Positions 1 to 7,696 of a stretch of DNA of 58,095 nt are shown here, one piece after another; the first letter of the stretch is position 1; each line of letters starts with the position of its first letter. Made by a program: the position numbers and the translations under genes. This DNA comes from Globisporangium splendens (taxonomy: Eukaryota; Oomycota; Peronosporomycetes; Pythiales; Pythiaceae). The stretch is taken from positions 1 to 58,095 of the forward strand of contig VFIW01000177.1 of assembly GCA_006386115.1 (NCBI GenBank), read 5' to 3'. The notes under the pieces were generated by a model, which searched no databases, was not told the origin of the DNA, and saw only the letters and a list, made by a program, of their open reading frames with translations.

Positions 1-133
1 TTTCGTTATATCTCGAGAACTAGACCTCAGCCAGATTTGTCGATAGCGGCATGTTGCTGTCCATGTTTTAAAACATAACCTCACAAATTTCTACGAAATT
101 TGTGGGGTTAGTTTTAAAACAGGACAGCATCTA
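1..133 (+). repeat. Subtelomeric repeat end, copy 1
   Basis: This stretch matches 9244-9376: both start with TTTCGTTATATCTC, contain a long inverted repeat around CACAAATTT-CTACG-AAATTTGTG, and end in GACAGCATCTA. Here it runs directly into telomeric repeats; at 9376 it runs into the satellite. It is probably the right end of a longer repeat that begins outside the window. Confidence 0.75.
55..129 (+). repeat. Long imperfect inverted repeat (hairpin), copy 1
   Basis: The arms TGCTGTCC...CACAAATTT and AAATTTGTG...GGACAGCA are near-complementary over about 34 bases, with a 5-base CTACG loop. The second copy at 9298-9372 keeps the pairing although the arm sequence differs. Confidence 0.8.
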
Positions 134-196
134 AACCCTAAACCCTAAACCCTAAACCCTAAACCCTAAACCCTAAACCCTAAACCCTAAACCCTA
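131..196 (+). repeat. Telomeric repeat array (CCCTAAA)n
   Basis: About nine perfect CCCTAAA units on the + strand. This is the C-rich strand orientation expected for a left chromosome end. The array is interstitial in the window, since repeat sequence lies to its left, and it abuts the 5' pseudo-LTR of the first Penelope-like element. Confidence 0.97.
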
Positions 197-385
197 GCCT
201 CCAGAATTGGAAAATAGTCCGTATGGAACCCCAGGCCACTATAGTATAGCACCCCTATGACTGTAGAAAACCATAGCCCACTGACGAAGCAGTAGCGAAA
301 GATTGCCAACGGGACCTTTTCCGGCGATCTTTGGGCACGTGTAAGTTCTGGTGATCTTACATTTTTAATACAATAAACCTAAACC
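197..385 (+). repeat. Pseudo-LTR 1 (5' of PLE copy 1)
   Basis: A 189-base unit starting GCCTCCAGAATTGG and ending AATACAATAAACCTAAACC. It recurs at 3733-3916, 3946-4134 and 7436-7616. It holds a hammerhead ribozyme, a following TGTAAG/CTTACA hairpin, and an AATAAA that merges into the telomere-like CCTAAACC. Confidence 0.9.
276..336 (+). ncRNA. Hammerhead ribozyme, type I (copy 1)
   Basis: Stem I GCCCA (276-280) pairs with TGGGC (332-336). The conserved core CTGACGA is at 281-287, a short stem II (GC-AGTA-GC) follows, and the second core box GAAA is at 297-300. Stem III GATTGCC (301-307) pairs with GGCGATC (323-329) with one U-G pair. The predicted cut lies after T331 (UU motif). Hammerheads in PLE pseudo-LTRs are established for other eukaryotes. 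One extra A before stem II and the weak two-pair stem II are the main reservations. Confidence 0.85.
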
Positions 386-700
386 CCTTGGGGGGATTGT
401 GTTGTTGAATATTAATTTTGAGGAAAGGCAGTAGTCGTAAGGGCTACTTGCTCAGGAGTAACACCACATCCTAGGGTTATTCCCCTCGCTGCCTTATAAG
501 ACTGGGCCGGGCAGCATAATAATAACACCGTAACCAGGGTCGTGGAACTGCGATAAGCGGTGCCGTGAGACCGAAGTTAGGTAATTCCCCAGCTCGACTG
601 GTGTGAATACACGAAGCTCGGATCCTCACAAGCGTTTACGCTGGCATTAGCTCCATTCGTGGAACCACTGAATTGGCCTTAGAGAAATACTAACACCTCT
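386..700 (+). other. 5' leader of PLE copy 1
   Basis: A 315-base untranslated region between the pseudo-LTR and the ORF1 start codon, nearly identical to 4135-4449. It begins CCTTGGGGGG and is fairly GC-rich and likely structured. I see no second ribozyme core and no clear promoter motif in it. Confidence 0.6.
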
Positions 701-3700
701 ATGACTAGGTCCGACCTTCAGCCCCGTCTGAGAACCGTTGATCCGACCTCCCCGAACCCTCGACCTCGACAGCGTCATCAACCTCAGCCTCCAGACTCAG
801 ATTCAGCGTTCCTGACTCAGCTTCCTGATTCAGACCCGACGCTCCAACCCCAGCCCAGCATCAACAACCAAGCCCAACCCTCAAGATCACCACTAAGGAT
901 GGACCCGAGCTACCATACTCGCAGCAGTCCGCCGCAACCCATTGTGGACTCCGTGCAAACCGCGCTGAAGTCGTACCGTGAACTCCACCGTCGGCTTCTC
1001 TCCAAGCGCACTGCACTCCAGCGCATCGACACCCGACCGCCTCGATCCATCACGACGAAGGCGAGGCTCAACATGTCGAAGCTCCTCGAATCCTCCGACG
1101 CCGCAGCTGCCCTCCAGCAGCAATTCCAGCACCAGATCTCTTCCCACGAAGCGACTCTGTCCGGCATCATCAAAGAAGCCGCCCTTGCTGAGATTCGGCT
1201 AATGGAGACCGAGCTAGCTGCGCTCCCCTCGCGTACCCTTACGACCATCCGGTCGTTTTATGCGAATGTCCACCAGCGCCTTGCCCCGTCTAACGACACC
1301 TGGCTCGACTTTGATACCTGCATCGCCGCAGGACAATCGAGCATGGCTACAATCGCGTTTGAACAAGTCCAAGCGTCTTTCCATCAGGACCTCGCGAAAC
1401 TCTGTTTCGATCTGGCCGTAGAAGACGAGACACGCGAACAACAACGCCAAGAACGGGAACGCAAAAGAAGACGAGACACGCGAACAACAACGCCAAGAAC
1501 GGGAACGCAAAAAAGCCAGCGCTATGGAGCTCGAAGCGGAAACTCCGCCATCCGAACTCGTCGGGACTCTGGTCCGTCAAGCTGTCCGACAACAAGTCGG
1601 TCCTCTCAAGAAGCAACTCAACGACATCCAGAAGTCTTTAAACGACAGCGCGGGACGACATGGGACCCCGTCCAAACGCGCATCGGCAGCGTCCCAGCAG
1701 CCGAGACGTCAGATCAAGCAACCCCAGCAACCTCCGAAGCCTCAACGCAACGGAAACGGCACCGGAAAAGCGGCCGCCGCAGGACAAGGCTCCGGCAACA
1801 AGCGTGCAAACGCACCTGCCGGCAAGCCGAAATCCAACCGGCTCCCCCGCCGCCCGGCTCAATCGAAGTAACCAAGTCCGACTATGCGAACGCGTTGGCT
1901 CTTTTTGCCTCGCGAACCTGCAGATTTGTAGATAGCCTTGCCTCAAACATGGCTTTCCATAACTTTGTACCCACAGGTACTCATGTTCCGTCTGCGCTCA
2001 AACGCCTCTTAGGACTCAACCTCAACTTCTGCCCGACCCCTCGCCCGCTTACCCCATCTGACCTCTCTTCTGCTCTTCCAAGCTTCATCCGCAGTGTGCG
2101 ATTGAAGCACCATTTCGGCAACCAGGATCGTAACTATGTCCGCAAGGTCTATGTTCCGAACCCCAGTTACCAACCCCGCCCCGCGTCGTCCGCGATCGAA
2201 GCGGTCCTCGGTGATATTGAAGACTCCGTCTCCCGATTCACCTGGATTCCAACGAAACGACGCAACCTCAACCAGCTCCAAGTATCGACCTTGAAGATGC
2301 TCAGAGCCCGCCCAGACCTCAAGGTTGTCATCACTGACAAAAATCTTGGCCCGGCTCTGTTTACTCGGTCTCAGTATATTGATCTATGCATCAGCCACCT
2401 CAGTGACACGAAGACATACTGTCTCGTCACGGCACCTCAGGATGCACTCGAGAAGCTGATCCGAACCCGTGTACGCGTCTACTACGCCACCATCGCCAAA
2501 CGGCACTCTTACGACGCCGATTGGAACCATACGAAGGTGATCACGGCAGGCCTAGACTCCAAGCATCTGAACCGGTTTTACGCACTCGCAAAGATCCATA
2601 AGCCCACGCTTCAGATCCGACCGATTGTTGCGAACAGCGGAAGCATCCTGGAAGGATTATCGAAATGGCTCGACTACCGTCTACAGCCGTATCTTCTCCG
2701 TACCAGAGCGTACCTCCGCAACTCCGATCAGGTAGTCGAAGACCTGAGATCGATCCCCTGGGACCCCGGCGACATCCTGTACACCGTGGATGTGGAATCG
2801 TTGTATACCAACATTCCTATCGATCCCGCGATTTCGATCATCAACGAACGAATCGCTGAAGACCCTTGGCGCGGCGCCATCACAGCCGGTCTCCAAGTAA
2901 TCATGAAGAACAACTACTTCCGATTCGGCGACACCATCTGGCATCAGCTCTATGGTACCGCCATGGGAACCCCGGCTGCTCCAGTGTTCGCGTCTCTGTA
3001 CCTGGCCCATTTTGAAGAAATCGTCCTTGCTGAGTTCGCCCATCACGTCAAGTGGTACGGCCGCTACCTGGACGACATCTTGATTATCTGGCGCCCCCAT
3101 GGACAAGCCTTTGCCCTCAAACGCCTCCTGGCCAAGATGACTATGCTCTCCAAACTCAGGTTTACAGTCGACGAGTATGACAACGCAGCACCGTTCCTCG
3201 ACCTTTGGATCCACCACGATGACAACAAGTTCTTTACGAAGACACACCAGAAGAAACTCAACCTCTATCTGTATCTTCCGTCGAACAGCGCACACCCCCC
3301 AGGTGTACTGAAAGGCATGATCATCGGGCTCATCAAGAAATACAAGTTCCAGAACCCCCAGTTCCAGGACTTCAAGCGCATTGTCCGACTCCTACTCCGG
3401 CGCCTCCTAGCCCGAGGGTACGACCGTCGGCAACTGCTCCCGCTCTTTGAGGACGCCCTGAAAGAGAAGCCTGCGCAGACTCCATCGCCATCCCCGCTGA
3501 TTTTCAAGCTCCAATACGACCCCAACGGCCCCTCCAGATCACAGCTCCGACGTGTGCTTCAACTAGACCGACTCGAAGACGTAACCGGTCAGCCCATTCG
3601 GATTTGCTACACCAAACCCGCCACACTCCGGACTTTGCTCTGCCCAACGGAACTGTCAACTAGTATCACCCCGACCCCTGCGGATGCCTTACAAGCAGCC

Positions 3701-3718
3701 GTACAGGGGCCGGGTTGA
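701..3718 (+). CDS. Penelope-like reverse transcriptase polyprotein (ORF1-ORF2 fused), copy 1
   Basis: A 1005-residue ORF. The N-terminal part (about 1-255) is proline/glutamine-rich, then helical with probable coiled coils. From about residue 400 it carries the PLE-type RT: DKNLGPALF, ALAKIHKP...RPIV, RT motif A VDVESLYTNIP (about 696), motif B GTAMGTPAAPVFASLY, motif C GRYLDDIL (about 786) and FLDLWI. No GIY-YIG or other endonuclease follows the thumb. A 46-bp tandem duplication near 1420-1512 shifts the frame, so residues about 255-390 are read in a different frame from ORF1 of copy 2 and run into the RT frame. It is probably catalytically intact; whether the fusion or the two-ORF form is ancestral is unclear. 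Confidence 0.9.
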   Translation: MTRSDLQPRLRTVDPTSPNPRPRQRHQPQPPDSDSAFLTQLPDSDPTLQPQPSINNQAQPSRSPLRMDPSYHTRSSPPQPIVDSVQTALKSYRELHRRLLSKRTALQRIDTRPPRSITTKARLNMSKLLESSDAAAALQQQFQHQISSHEATLSGIIKEAALAEIRLMETELAALPSRTLTTIRSFYANVHQRLAPSNDTWLDFDTCIAAGQSSMATIAFEQVQASFHQDLAKLCFDLAVEDETREQQRQERERKRRRDTRTTTPRTGTQKSQRYGARSGNSAIRTRRDSGPSSCPTTSRSSQEATQRHPEVFKRQRGTTWDPVQTRIGSVPAAETSDQATPATSEASTQRKRHRKSGRRRTRLRQQACKRTCRQAEIQPAPPPPGSIEVTKSDYANALALFASRTCRFVDSLASNMAFHNFVPTGTHVPSALKRLLGLNLNFCPTPRPLTPSDLSSALPSFIRSVRLKHHFGNQDRNYVRKVYVPNPSYQPRPASSAIEAVLGDIEDSVSRFTWIPTKRRNLNQLQVSTLKMLRARPDLKVVITDKNLGPALFTRSQYIDLCISHLSDTKTYCLVTAPQDALEKLIRTRVRVYYATIAKRHSYDADWNHTKVITAGLDSKHLNRFYALAKIHKPTLQIRPIVANSGSILEGLSKWLDYRLQPYLLRTRAYLRNSDQVVEDLRSIPWDPGDILYTVDVESLYTNIPIDPAISIINERIAEDPWRGAITAGLQVIMKNNYFRFGDTIWHQLYGTAMGTPAAPVFASLYLAHFEEIVLAEFAHHVKWYGRYLDDILIIWRPHGQAFALKRLLAKMTMLSKLRFTVDEYDNAAPFLDLWIHHDDNKFFTKTHQKKLNLYLYLPSNSAHPPGVLKGMIIGLIKKYKFQNPQFQDFKRIVRLLLRRLLARGYDRRQLLPLFEDALKEKPAQTPSPSPLIFKLQYDPNGPSRSQLRRVLQLDRLEDVTGQPIRICYTKPATLRTLLCPTELSTSITPTPADALQAAVQGPG

Positions 3719-3732
3719 AACCCTAAACCCTA

Positions 3733-3916
3733 GCCTCCAGAATTGGAAAATAGTCCGTATGGAACCCCAGGCCACTATAGTATAGCACCCCTATGACTGT
3801 AGAAAACCATAGCCCACTGACGAAGCAGTAGCGAAAGATTGCCAACGGGACCTTTTCCGGCGATCTTTGGGCACGTGTAAGTTCTGGTGATCTTACATTT
3901 TTAATACAATAAACCT
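3733..3916 (+). repeat. Pseudo-LTR 2 (3' of PLE copy 1)
   Basis: Same unit as 197-385, separated from the ORF stop only by AAACCCTAAACCCTA. It therefore has telomeric repeats on both sides. This arrangement is identical 3' of copy 2, so it is part of the element's own 3' end. Confidence 0.9.
3812..3872 (+). ncRNA. Hammerhead ribozyme, type I (copy 2)
   Basis: Same sequence as 276-336: stem I at 3812-3816 and 3868-3872, core CTGACGA at 3817-3823, predicted cut between 3867 and 3868. In a tandem transcript this and the first ribozyme would release a unit of 3536 nt. Confidence 0.85.
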
Positions 3917-3945
3917 AAACCCTAAACCCTAAACCCTAAACCCTA
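3914..3945 (+). repeat. Telomeric repeats between the two PLE copies
   Basis: About four CCCTAAA units separate the 3' pseudo-LTR of copy 1 from the 5' pseudo-LTR of copy 2. This fits successive attachment of element RNA to a telomere end. Confidence 0.9.
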
Positions 3946-4134
3946 GCCTCCAGAATTGGAAAATAGTCCGTATGGAACCCCAGGCCACTATAGTATAGCA
4001 CCCCTATGACTGTAGAAAACCATAGCCCACTGACGAAGCAGTAGCGAAAGATTGCCAACGGGACCTTTTCCGGCGATCTTTGGGCACGTGTAAGTTCTGG
4101 TGATCTTACATTTTTAATACAATAAACCTAAACC
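3946..4134 (+). repeat. Pseudo-LTR 3 (5' of PLE copy 2)
   Basis: Same unit as 197-385 and followed by the same CCTTGGGGGG leader. Its upstream edge touches telomeric repeats. Confidence 0.9.
4025..4085 (+). ncRNA. Hammerhead ribozyme, type I (copy 3)
   Basis: Same sequence as 276-336. Predicted cut between 4080 and 4081, exactly 213 bases after the cut of the copy at 3812. Confidence 0.85.
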
Positions 4135-4449
4135 CCTTGGGGGGATTGTGTTGTTGAATATTAATTTTGAGGAAAGGCAGTAGTCGTAAGGGCTACTTGC
4201 TCAGGAGTAACACCACATCCTAGGGTTATTCCCCTCGCTGCCTTATAAGACTGGGCCGGGCAGCATAATAATAACACCGTAACCAGGGTCGTGGAACTGC
4301 GATAAGCGGTGCCGTGAGACCGAAGTTAGGTAATTCCCCAGCTCGACTGGTGTGAATACACGAAGCTCGGATCCTCACAAGCGTTTACGCTGGCATTAGC
4401 TCCATTCGTGGAACCACTGAATTGGCCTTAGAGAAATACTAACACCTCT

Positions 4450-5574
4450 ATGACTAGGTCCGACCTTCAGCCCCGTCTGAGAACCGTTGATCCGACCTCC
4501 CCGAACCCTCGACCTCGACAGCGTCATCAACCTCAGCCTCCAGACTCAGATTCAGCGTTCCTGACTCAGCTTCCTGATTCAGACCCGACGCTCCAACCCC
4601 AGCCCAGCATCAACAACCAAGCCCAACCCTCAAGATCACCACTAAGGATGGACCCGAGCTACCATACTCGCAGCAGTCCGCCGCAACCCATTGTGGACTC
4701 CGTGCAAACCGCGCTGAAGTCGTACCGTGAACTCCACCGTCGGCTTCTCTCCAAGCGCACTGCACTCCAGCGCATCGACACCCGACCGCCTCGATCCATC
4801 ACGACGAAGGCGAGGCTCAACATGTCGAAGCTCCTCGAATCCTCCGACGCCGCAGCTGCCCTCCAGCAGCAATTCCAGCACCAGATCTCTTCCCACGAAG
4901 CGACTCTGTCCGGCATCATCAAAGAAGCCGCCCTTGCTGAGATTCGGCTAATGGAGACCGAGCTAGCTGCGCTCCCCTCGCGTACCCTTACGACCATCCG
5001 GTCGTTTTATGCGAATGTCCACCAGCGCCTTGCCCCGTCTAACGACACCTGGCTCGACTTTGATACCTGCATCGCCGCAGGACAATCGAGCATGGCTACA
5101 ATCGCGTTTGAACAAGTCCAAGCGTCTTTCCATCAGGACCTCGCGAAACTCTGTTTCGATCTGGCCGTAGAAGACGAGACACGCGAACAACAACGCCAAG
5201 AACGGGAACGCAAAAAAGCCAGCGCTATGGAGCTCGAAGCGGAAACCCCGCCATCCGAACTCGTCGGGACTCTGGTCCGTCAAGCTGTCCGACAACAAGT
5301 CGGTCCTCTCAAGAAGCAACTCAACGACATCCAGAAGTCTTTAAACGACAGCGCGGGACGACATGGGACCCCGTCCAAACGCGCATCGGCAGCGTCCCAG
5401 CAGCCGAGACGTCAGATCAAGCAACCCCAGCAACCTCCGAAGCCTCAACGCAACGGAAACGGCACCGGAAAAGCGGCCGCCGCAGGACAAGGCTCCGGCA
5501 ACAAGCGTGCAAACGCACCTGCCGGCAAGCCGAAATCCAACCGGCTCCCCCGCCGCCCGGCTCAATCGAAGTAA
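4450..5574 (+). CDS. PLE copy 2 ORF1: coiled-coil, basic-tailed protein
   Basis: 374 residues. It starts with the same MTRSDLQPRL as copy 1. The first 90 residues are rich in Pro, Gln and Ser. A helical region follows (about 85-300) with probable coiled coils, including VRQAVRQQVGPLKKQLNDIQ. The tail is very basic and Gly/Gln/Pro-rich (PSKRASAASQQPRRQIKQP) and ends RLPRRPAQSK, a likely nucleic-acid-binding tail. ORF2 follows in the -1 frame. A run of six A (5212-5217, codons AAA AAA) lies where a -1 shift would enter the ORF2 frame. The role is inferred from position; no domain family is recognised. Confidence 0.75.
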   Translation: MTRSDLQPRLRTVDPTSPNPRPRQRHQPQPPDSDSAFLTQLPDSDPTLQPQPSINNQAQPSRSPLRMDPSYHTRSSPPQPIVDSVQTALKSYRELHRRLLSKRTALQRIDTRPPRSITTKARLNMSKLLESSDAAAALQQQFQHQISSHEATLSGIIKEAALAEIRLMETELAALPSRTLTTIRSFYANVHQRLAPSNDTWLDFDTCIAAGQSSMATIAFEQVQASFHQDLAKLCFDLAVEDETREQQRQERERKKASAMELEAETPPSELVGTLVRQAVRQQVGPLKKQLNDIQKSLNDSAGRHGTPSKRASAASQQPRRQIKQPQQPPKPQRNGNGTGKAAAAGQGSGNKRANAPAGKPKSNRLPRRPAQSK

Positions 5575-5651
5575 CCAAGTCCGACTATGCGAACGCGTTG
5601 GCTCTTTTTGCCTCGCGAACCTGCAGATTTGTAGATAGCCTTGCCTCAAAC

Positions 5652-7421
5652 ATGGCTTTCCATAACTTTGTACCCACAGGTACTCATGTTCCGTCTGCGC
5701 TCAAACGCCTCTTAGGACTCAACCTCAACTTCTGCCCGACCCCTCGCCCGCTTACCCCATCTGACCTCTCTTCTGCTCTTCCAAGCTTCATCCGCAGTGT
5801 GCGATTGAAGCACCATTTCGGCAACCAGGATCGTAACTATGTCCGCAAGGTCTATGTTCCGAACCCCAGTTACCAACCCCGCCCCGCGTCGTCCGCGATC
5901 GAAGCGGTCCTCGGTGATATTGAAGACTCCGTCTCCCGATTCACCTGGATTCCAACGAAACGACGCAACCTCAACCAGCTCCAAGTATCGACCTTGAAGA
6001 TGCTCAGAGCCCGCCCAGACCTCAAGGTTGTCATCACTGACAAAAATCTTGGCCCGGCTCTGTTTACTCGGTCTCAGTATATTGATCTATGCATCAGCCA
6101 CCTCAGTGACACGAAGACATACTGTCTCGTCACGGCACCTCAGGATGCACTCGAGAAGCTGATCCGAACCCGTGTACGCGTCTACTACGCCACCATCGCC
6201 AAACGGCACTCTTACGACGCCGATTGGAACCATACGAAGGTGATCACGGCAGGCCTAGACTCCAAGCATCTGAACCGGTTTTACGCACTCGCAAAGATCC
6301 ATAAGCCCACGCTTCAGATCCGACCGATTGTTGCGAACAGCGGAAGCATCCTGGAAGGATTATCGAAATGGCTCGACTACCGTCTACAGCCGTATCTTCT
6401 CCGTACCAGAGCGTACCTCCGCAACTCCGATCAGGTAGTCGAAGACCTGAGATCGATCCCCTGGGACCCCGGCGACATCCTGTACACCGTGGATGTGGAA
6501 TCGTTGTATACCAACATTCCTATCGATCCCGCGATTTCGATCATCAACGAACGAATCGCTGAAGACCCTTGGCGCGGCGCCATCACAGCCGGTCTCCAAG
6601 TAATCATGAAGAACAACTACTTCCGATTCGGCGACACTATCTGGCATCAGCTCTATGGTACCGCCATGGGAACCCCGGCTGCTCCAGTGTTCGCGTCTCT
6701 GTACCTGGCCCATTTTGAAGAAATCGTCCTTGCTGAGTTCGCCCATCACGTCAAGTGGTACGGCCGCTACCTGGACGACATCTTGATTATCTGGCGCCCC
6801 CATGGACAAGCCTTTGCCCTCAAACGCCTCCTGGCCAAGATGACTATGCTCTCCAAACTCAGGTTTACAGTCGACGAGTATGACAACGCAGCACCGTTCC
6901 TCGACCTTTGGATCCACCACGATGACAACAAGTTCTTTACGAAGACACACCAGAAGAAACTCAACCTCTATCTGTATCTTCCGTCGAACAGCGCACACCC
7001 CCCAGGTGTACTGAAAGGCATGATCATCGGGCTCATCAAGAAATACAAGTTCCAGAACCCCCAGTTCCAGGACTTCAAGCGCATTGTCCGACTCCTACTC
7101 CGGCGCCTCCTAGCCCGAGGGTACGACCGTCGGCAACTGCTCCCGCTCTTTGAGGACGCCCTGAAAGAGAAGCCTGCGCAGACTCCATCGCCATCCCCGC
7201 TGATTTTCAAGCTCCAATACGACCCCAACGGCCCCTCCAGATCACAGCTCCGACGTGTGCTTCAACTAGACCGACTCGAAGACGTAACCGGTCAGCCCAT
7301 TCGGATTTGCTACACCAAACCCGCCACACTCCGGACTTTGCTCTGCCCAACGGAACTGTCAACTAGTATCACCCCGACCCCTGCGGATGCCTTACAAGCA
7401 GCCGTACAGGGGCCGGGTTGA
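5652..7421 (+). CDS. PLE copy 2 ORF2: Penelope-like reverse transcriptase
   Basis: The first ATG in this frame is 5652 (589 residues), but the frame is open further upstream and overlaps the end of ORF1. The RT region matches copy 1 with the same motifs (DKNLGPALF, KIHKP, VDVESLYTNIP, GTAMGTP, YLDD, FLDLWI). No endonuclease domain follows. Translation could use this ATG, or a -1 shift from ORF1. The RT is intact, so this copy could supply enzyme even though ORF1 and ORF2 are separate. Confidence 0.85.
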   Translation: MAFHNFVPTGTHVPSALKRLLGLNLNFCPTPRPLTPSDLSSALPSFIRSVRLKHHFGNQDRNYVRKVYVPNPSYQPRPASSAIEAVLGDIEDSVSRFTWIPTKRRNLNQLQVSTLKMLRARPDLKVVITDKNLGPALFTRSQYIDLCISHLSDTKTYCLVTAPQDALEKLIRTRVRVYYATIAKRHSYDADWNHTKVITAGLDSKHLNRFYALAKIHKPTLQIRPIVANSGSILEGLSKWLDYRLQPYLLRTRAYLRNSDQVVEDLRSIPWDPGDILYTVDVESLYTNIPIDPAISIINERIAEDPWRGAITAGLQVIMKNNYFRFGDTIWHQLYGTAMGTPAAPVFASLYLAHFEEIVLAEFAHHVKWYGRYLDDILIIWRPHGQAFALKRLLAKMTMLSKLRFTVDEYDNAAPFLDLWIHHDDNKFFTKTHQKKLNLYLYLPSNSAHPPGVLKGMIIGLIKKYKFQNPQFQDFKRIVRLLLRRLLARGYDRRQLLPLFEDALKEKPAQTPSPSPLIFKLQYDPNGPSRSQLRRVLQLDRLEDVTGQPIRICYTKPATLRTLLCPTELSTSITPTPADALQAAVQGPG

Positions 7422-7435
7422 AACCCTAAACCCTA

Positions 7436-7616
7436 GCCTCCAGAATTGGAAAATAGTCCGTATGGAACCCCAGGCCACTATAGTATAGCACCCCTATGAC
7501 TGTAGAAAACCATAGCCCACTGACGAAGCAGTAGCGAAAGATTGCCAACGGGACCTTTTCCGGCGATCTTTGGGCACGTGTAAGTTCTGGTGATCTTACA
7601 TTTTTAATACAATAAA
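7436..7616 (+). repeat. Pseudo-LTR 4 (3' of PLE copy 2)
   Basis: Fourth copy of the 189-base unit. It ends ACAATAAACCCTAAA, so the AATAAA signal fuses with the telomeric array. Confidence 0.9.
7515..7575 (+). ncRNA. Hammerhead ribozyme, type I (copy 4)
   Basis: Same sequence as 276-336; predicted cut between 7570 and 7571, releasing a 3490-nt unit with the cut at 4080. Confidence 0.85.
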
Positions 7617-7696
7617 CCCTAAACCCTAAACCCTAAACCCTAAACCCTAAACCCTAAACCCCGCGACAGCATCTAAACCCTAACCCTAGACCCTAA
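7617..7696 (+). repeat. Telomeric repeats, then junction into satellite
   Basis: About six CCCTAAA units to 7660, then CCGCGACAGCATCTA (the same GACAGCATCTA end as at 123-133 and 9366-9376), then degenerate units (CCCTAA, CCCTAGA) running into the satellite start TTCACTCT. Confidence 0.85.

Larger units (their letters stand above)
197..3916 (+). mobile_element. Penelope-like retroelement, copy 1 (endonuclease-deficient, telomere-associated)
   Basis: Layout: pseudo-LTR (197-385), 5' leader, one long ORF (701-3718), a short telomeric spacer, then a second identical pseudo-LTR (3733-3916) followed by CCCTAAA repeats. The RT belongs to the Penelope-like class and no GIY-YIG endonuclease follows it. 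Endonuclease-lacking PLEs that attach to telomeres are known from several eukaryotic kingdoms (Athena and Coprina groups). The sense strand runs from the chromosome end inward and ends in CCCTAAA, so its RNA 3' end can pair with a TTTAGGG overhang. Pseudo-LTRs are expected from head-to-tail arrays. It differs from copy 2 by a 46-bp duplication and very few substitutions. Confidence 0.9.
3946..7616 (+). mobile_element. Penelope-like retroelement, copy 2
   Basis: Same layout as copy 1: pseudo-LTR 3946-4134, leader 4135-4449, coding region 4450-7421, 3' pseudo-LTR 7436-7616, then CCCTAAA repeats (7617-7660). It lacks the 46-bp duplication of copy 1, so the coding region is split into two ORFs. 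Apart from that only scattered substitutions are visible (for example near 5247 and 6637), so the two copies are very young. Confidence 0.9.

Noticed and set aside
1..133. Hairpin followed by CTAA as a Helitron 3' end
   Set aside because: The hairpin is far longer than Helitron terminal hairpins and ends about two bases before CTAA instead of about ten. No Rep/helicase sequence is present.
131..196. CCCTAAA repeats at 131 as the physical chromosome end
   Set aside because: Another repeat (1-133) lies to the left, so the array is interstitial in this assembly. The true end may be further left.
386..700. Second ribozyme in the PLE leader
   Set aside because: No CTGANGA plus GAAA pair with flanking complementary stems was found.
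2681..3295. 204-codon minus-strand frame in the PLE RT region
   Set aside because: It is the reverse-strand shadow of the RT coding sequence, repeated in copy 2 only because the element is duplicated.
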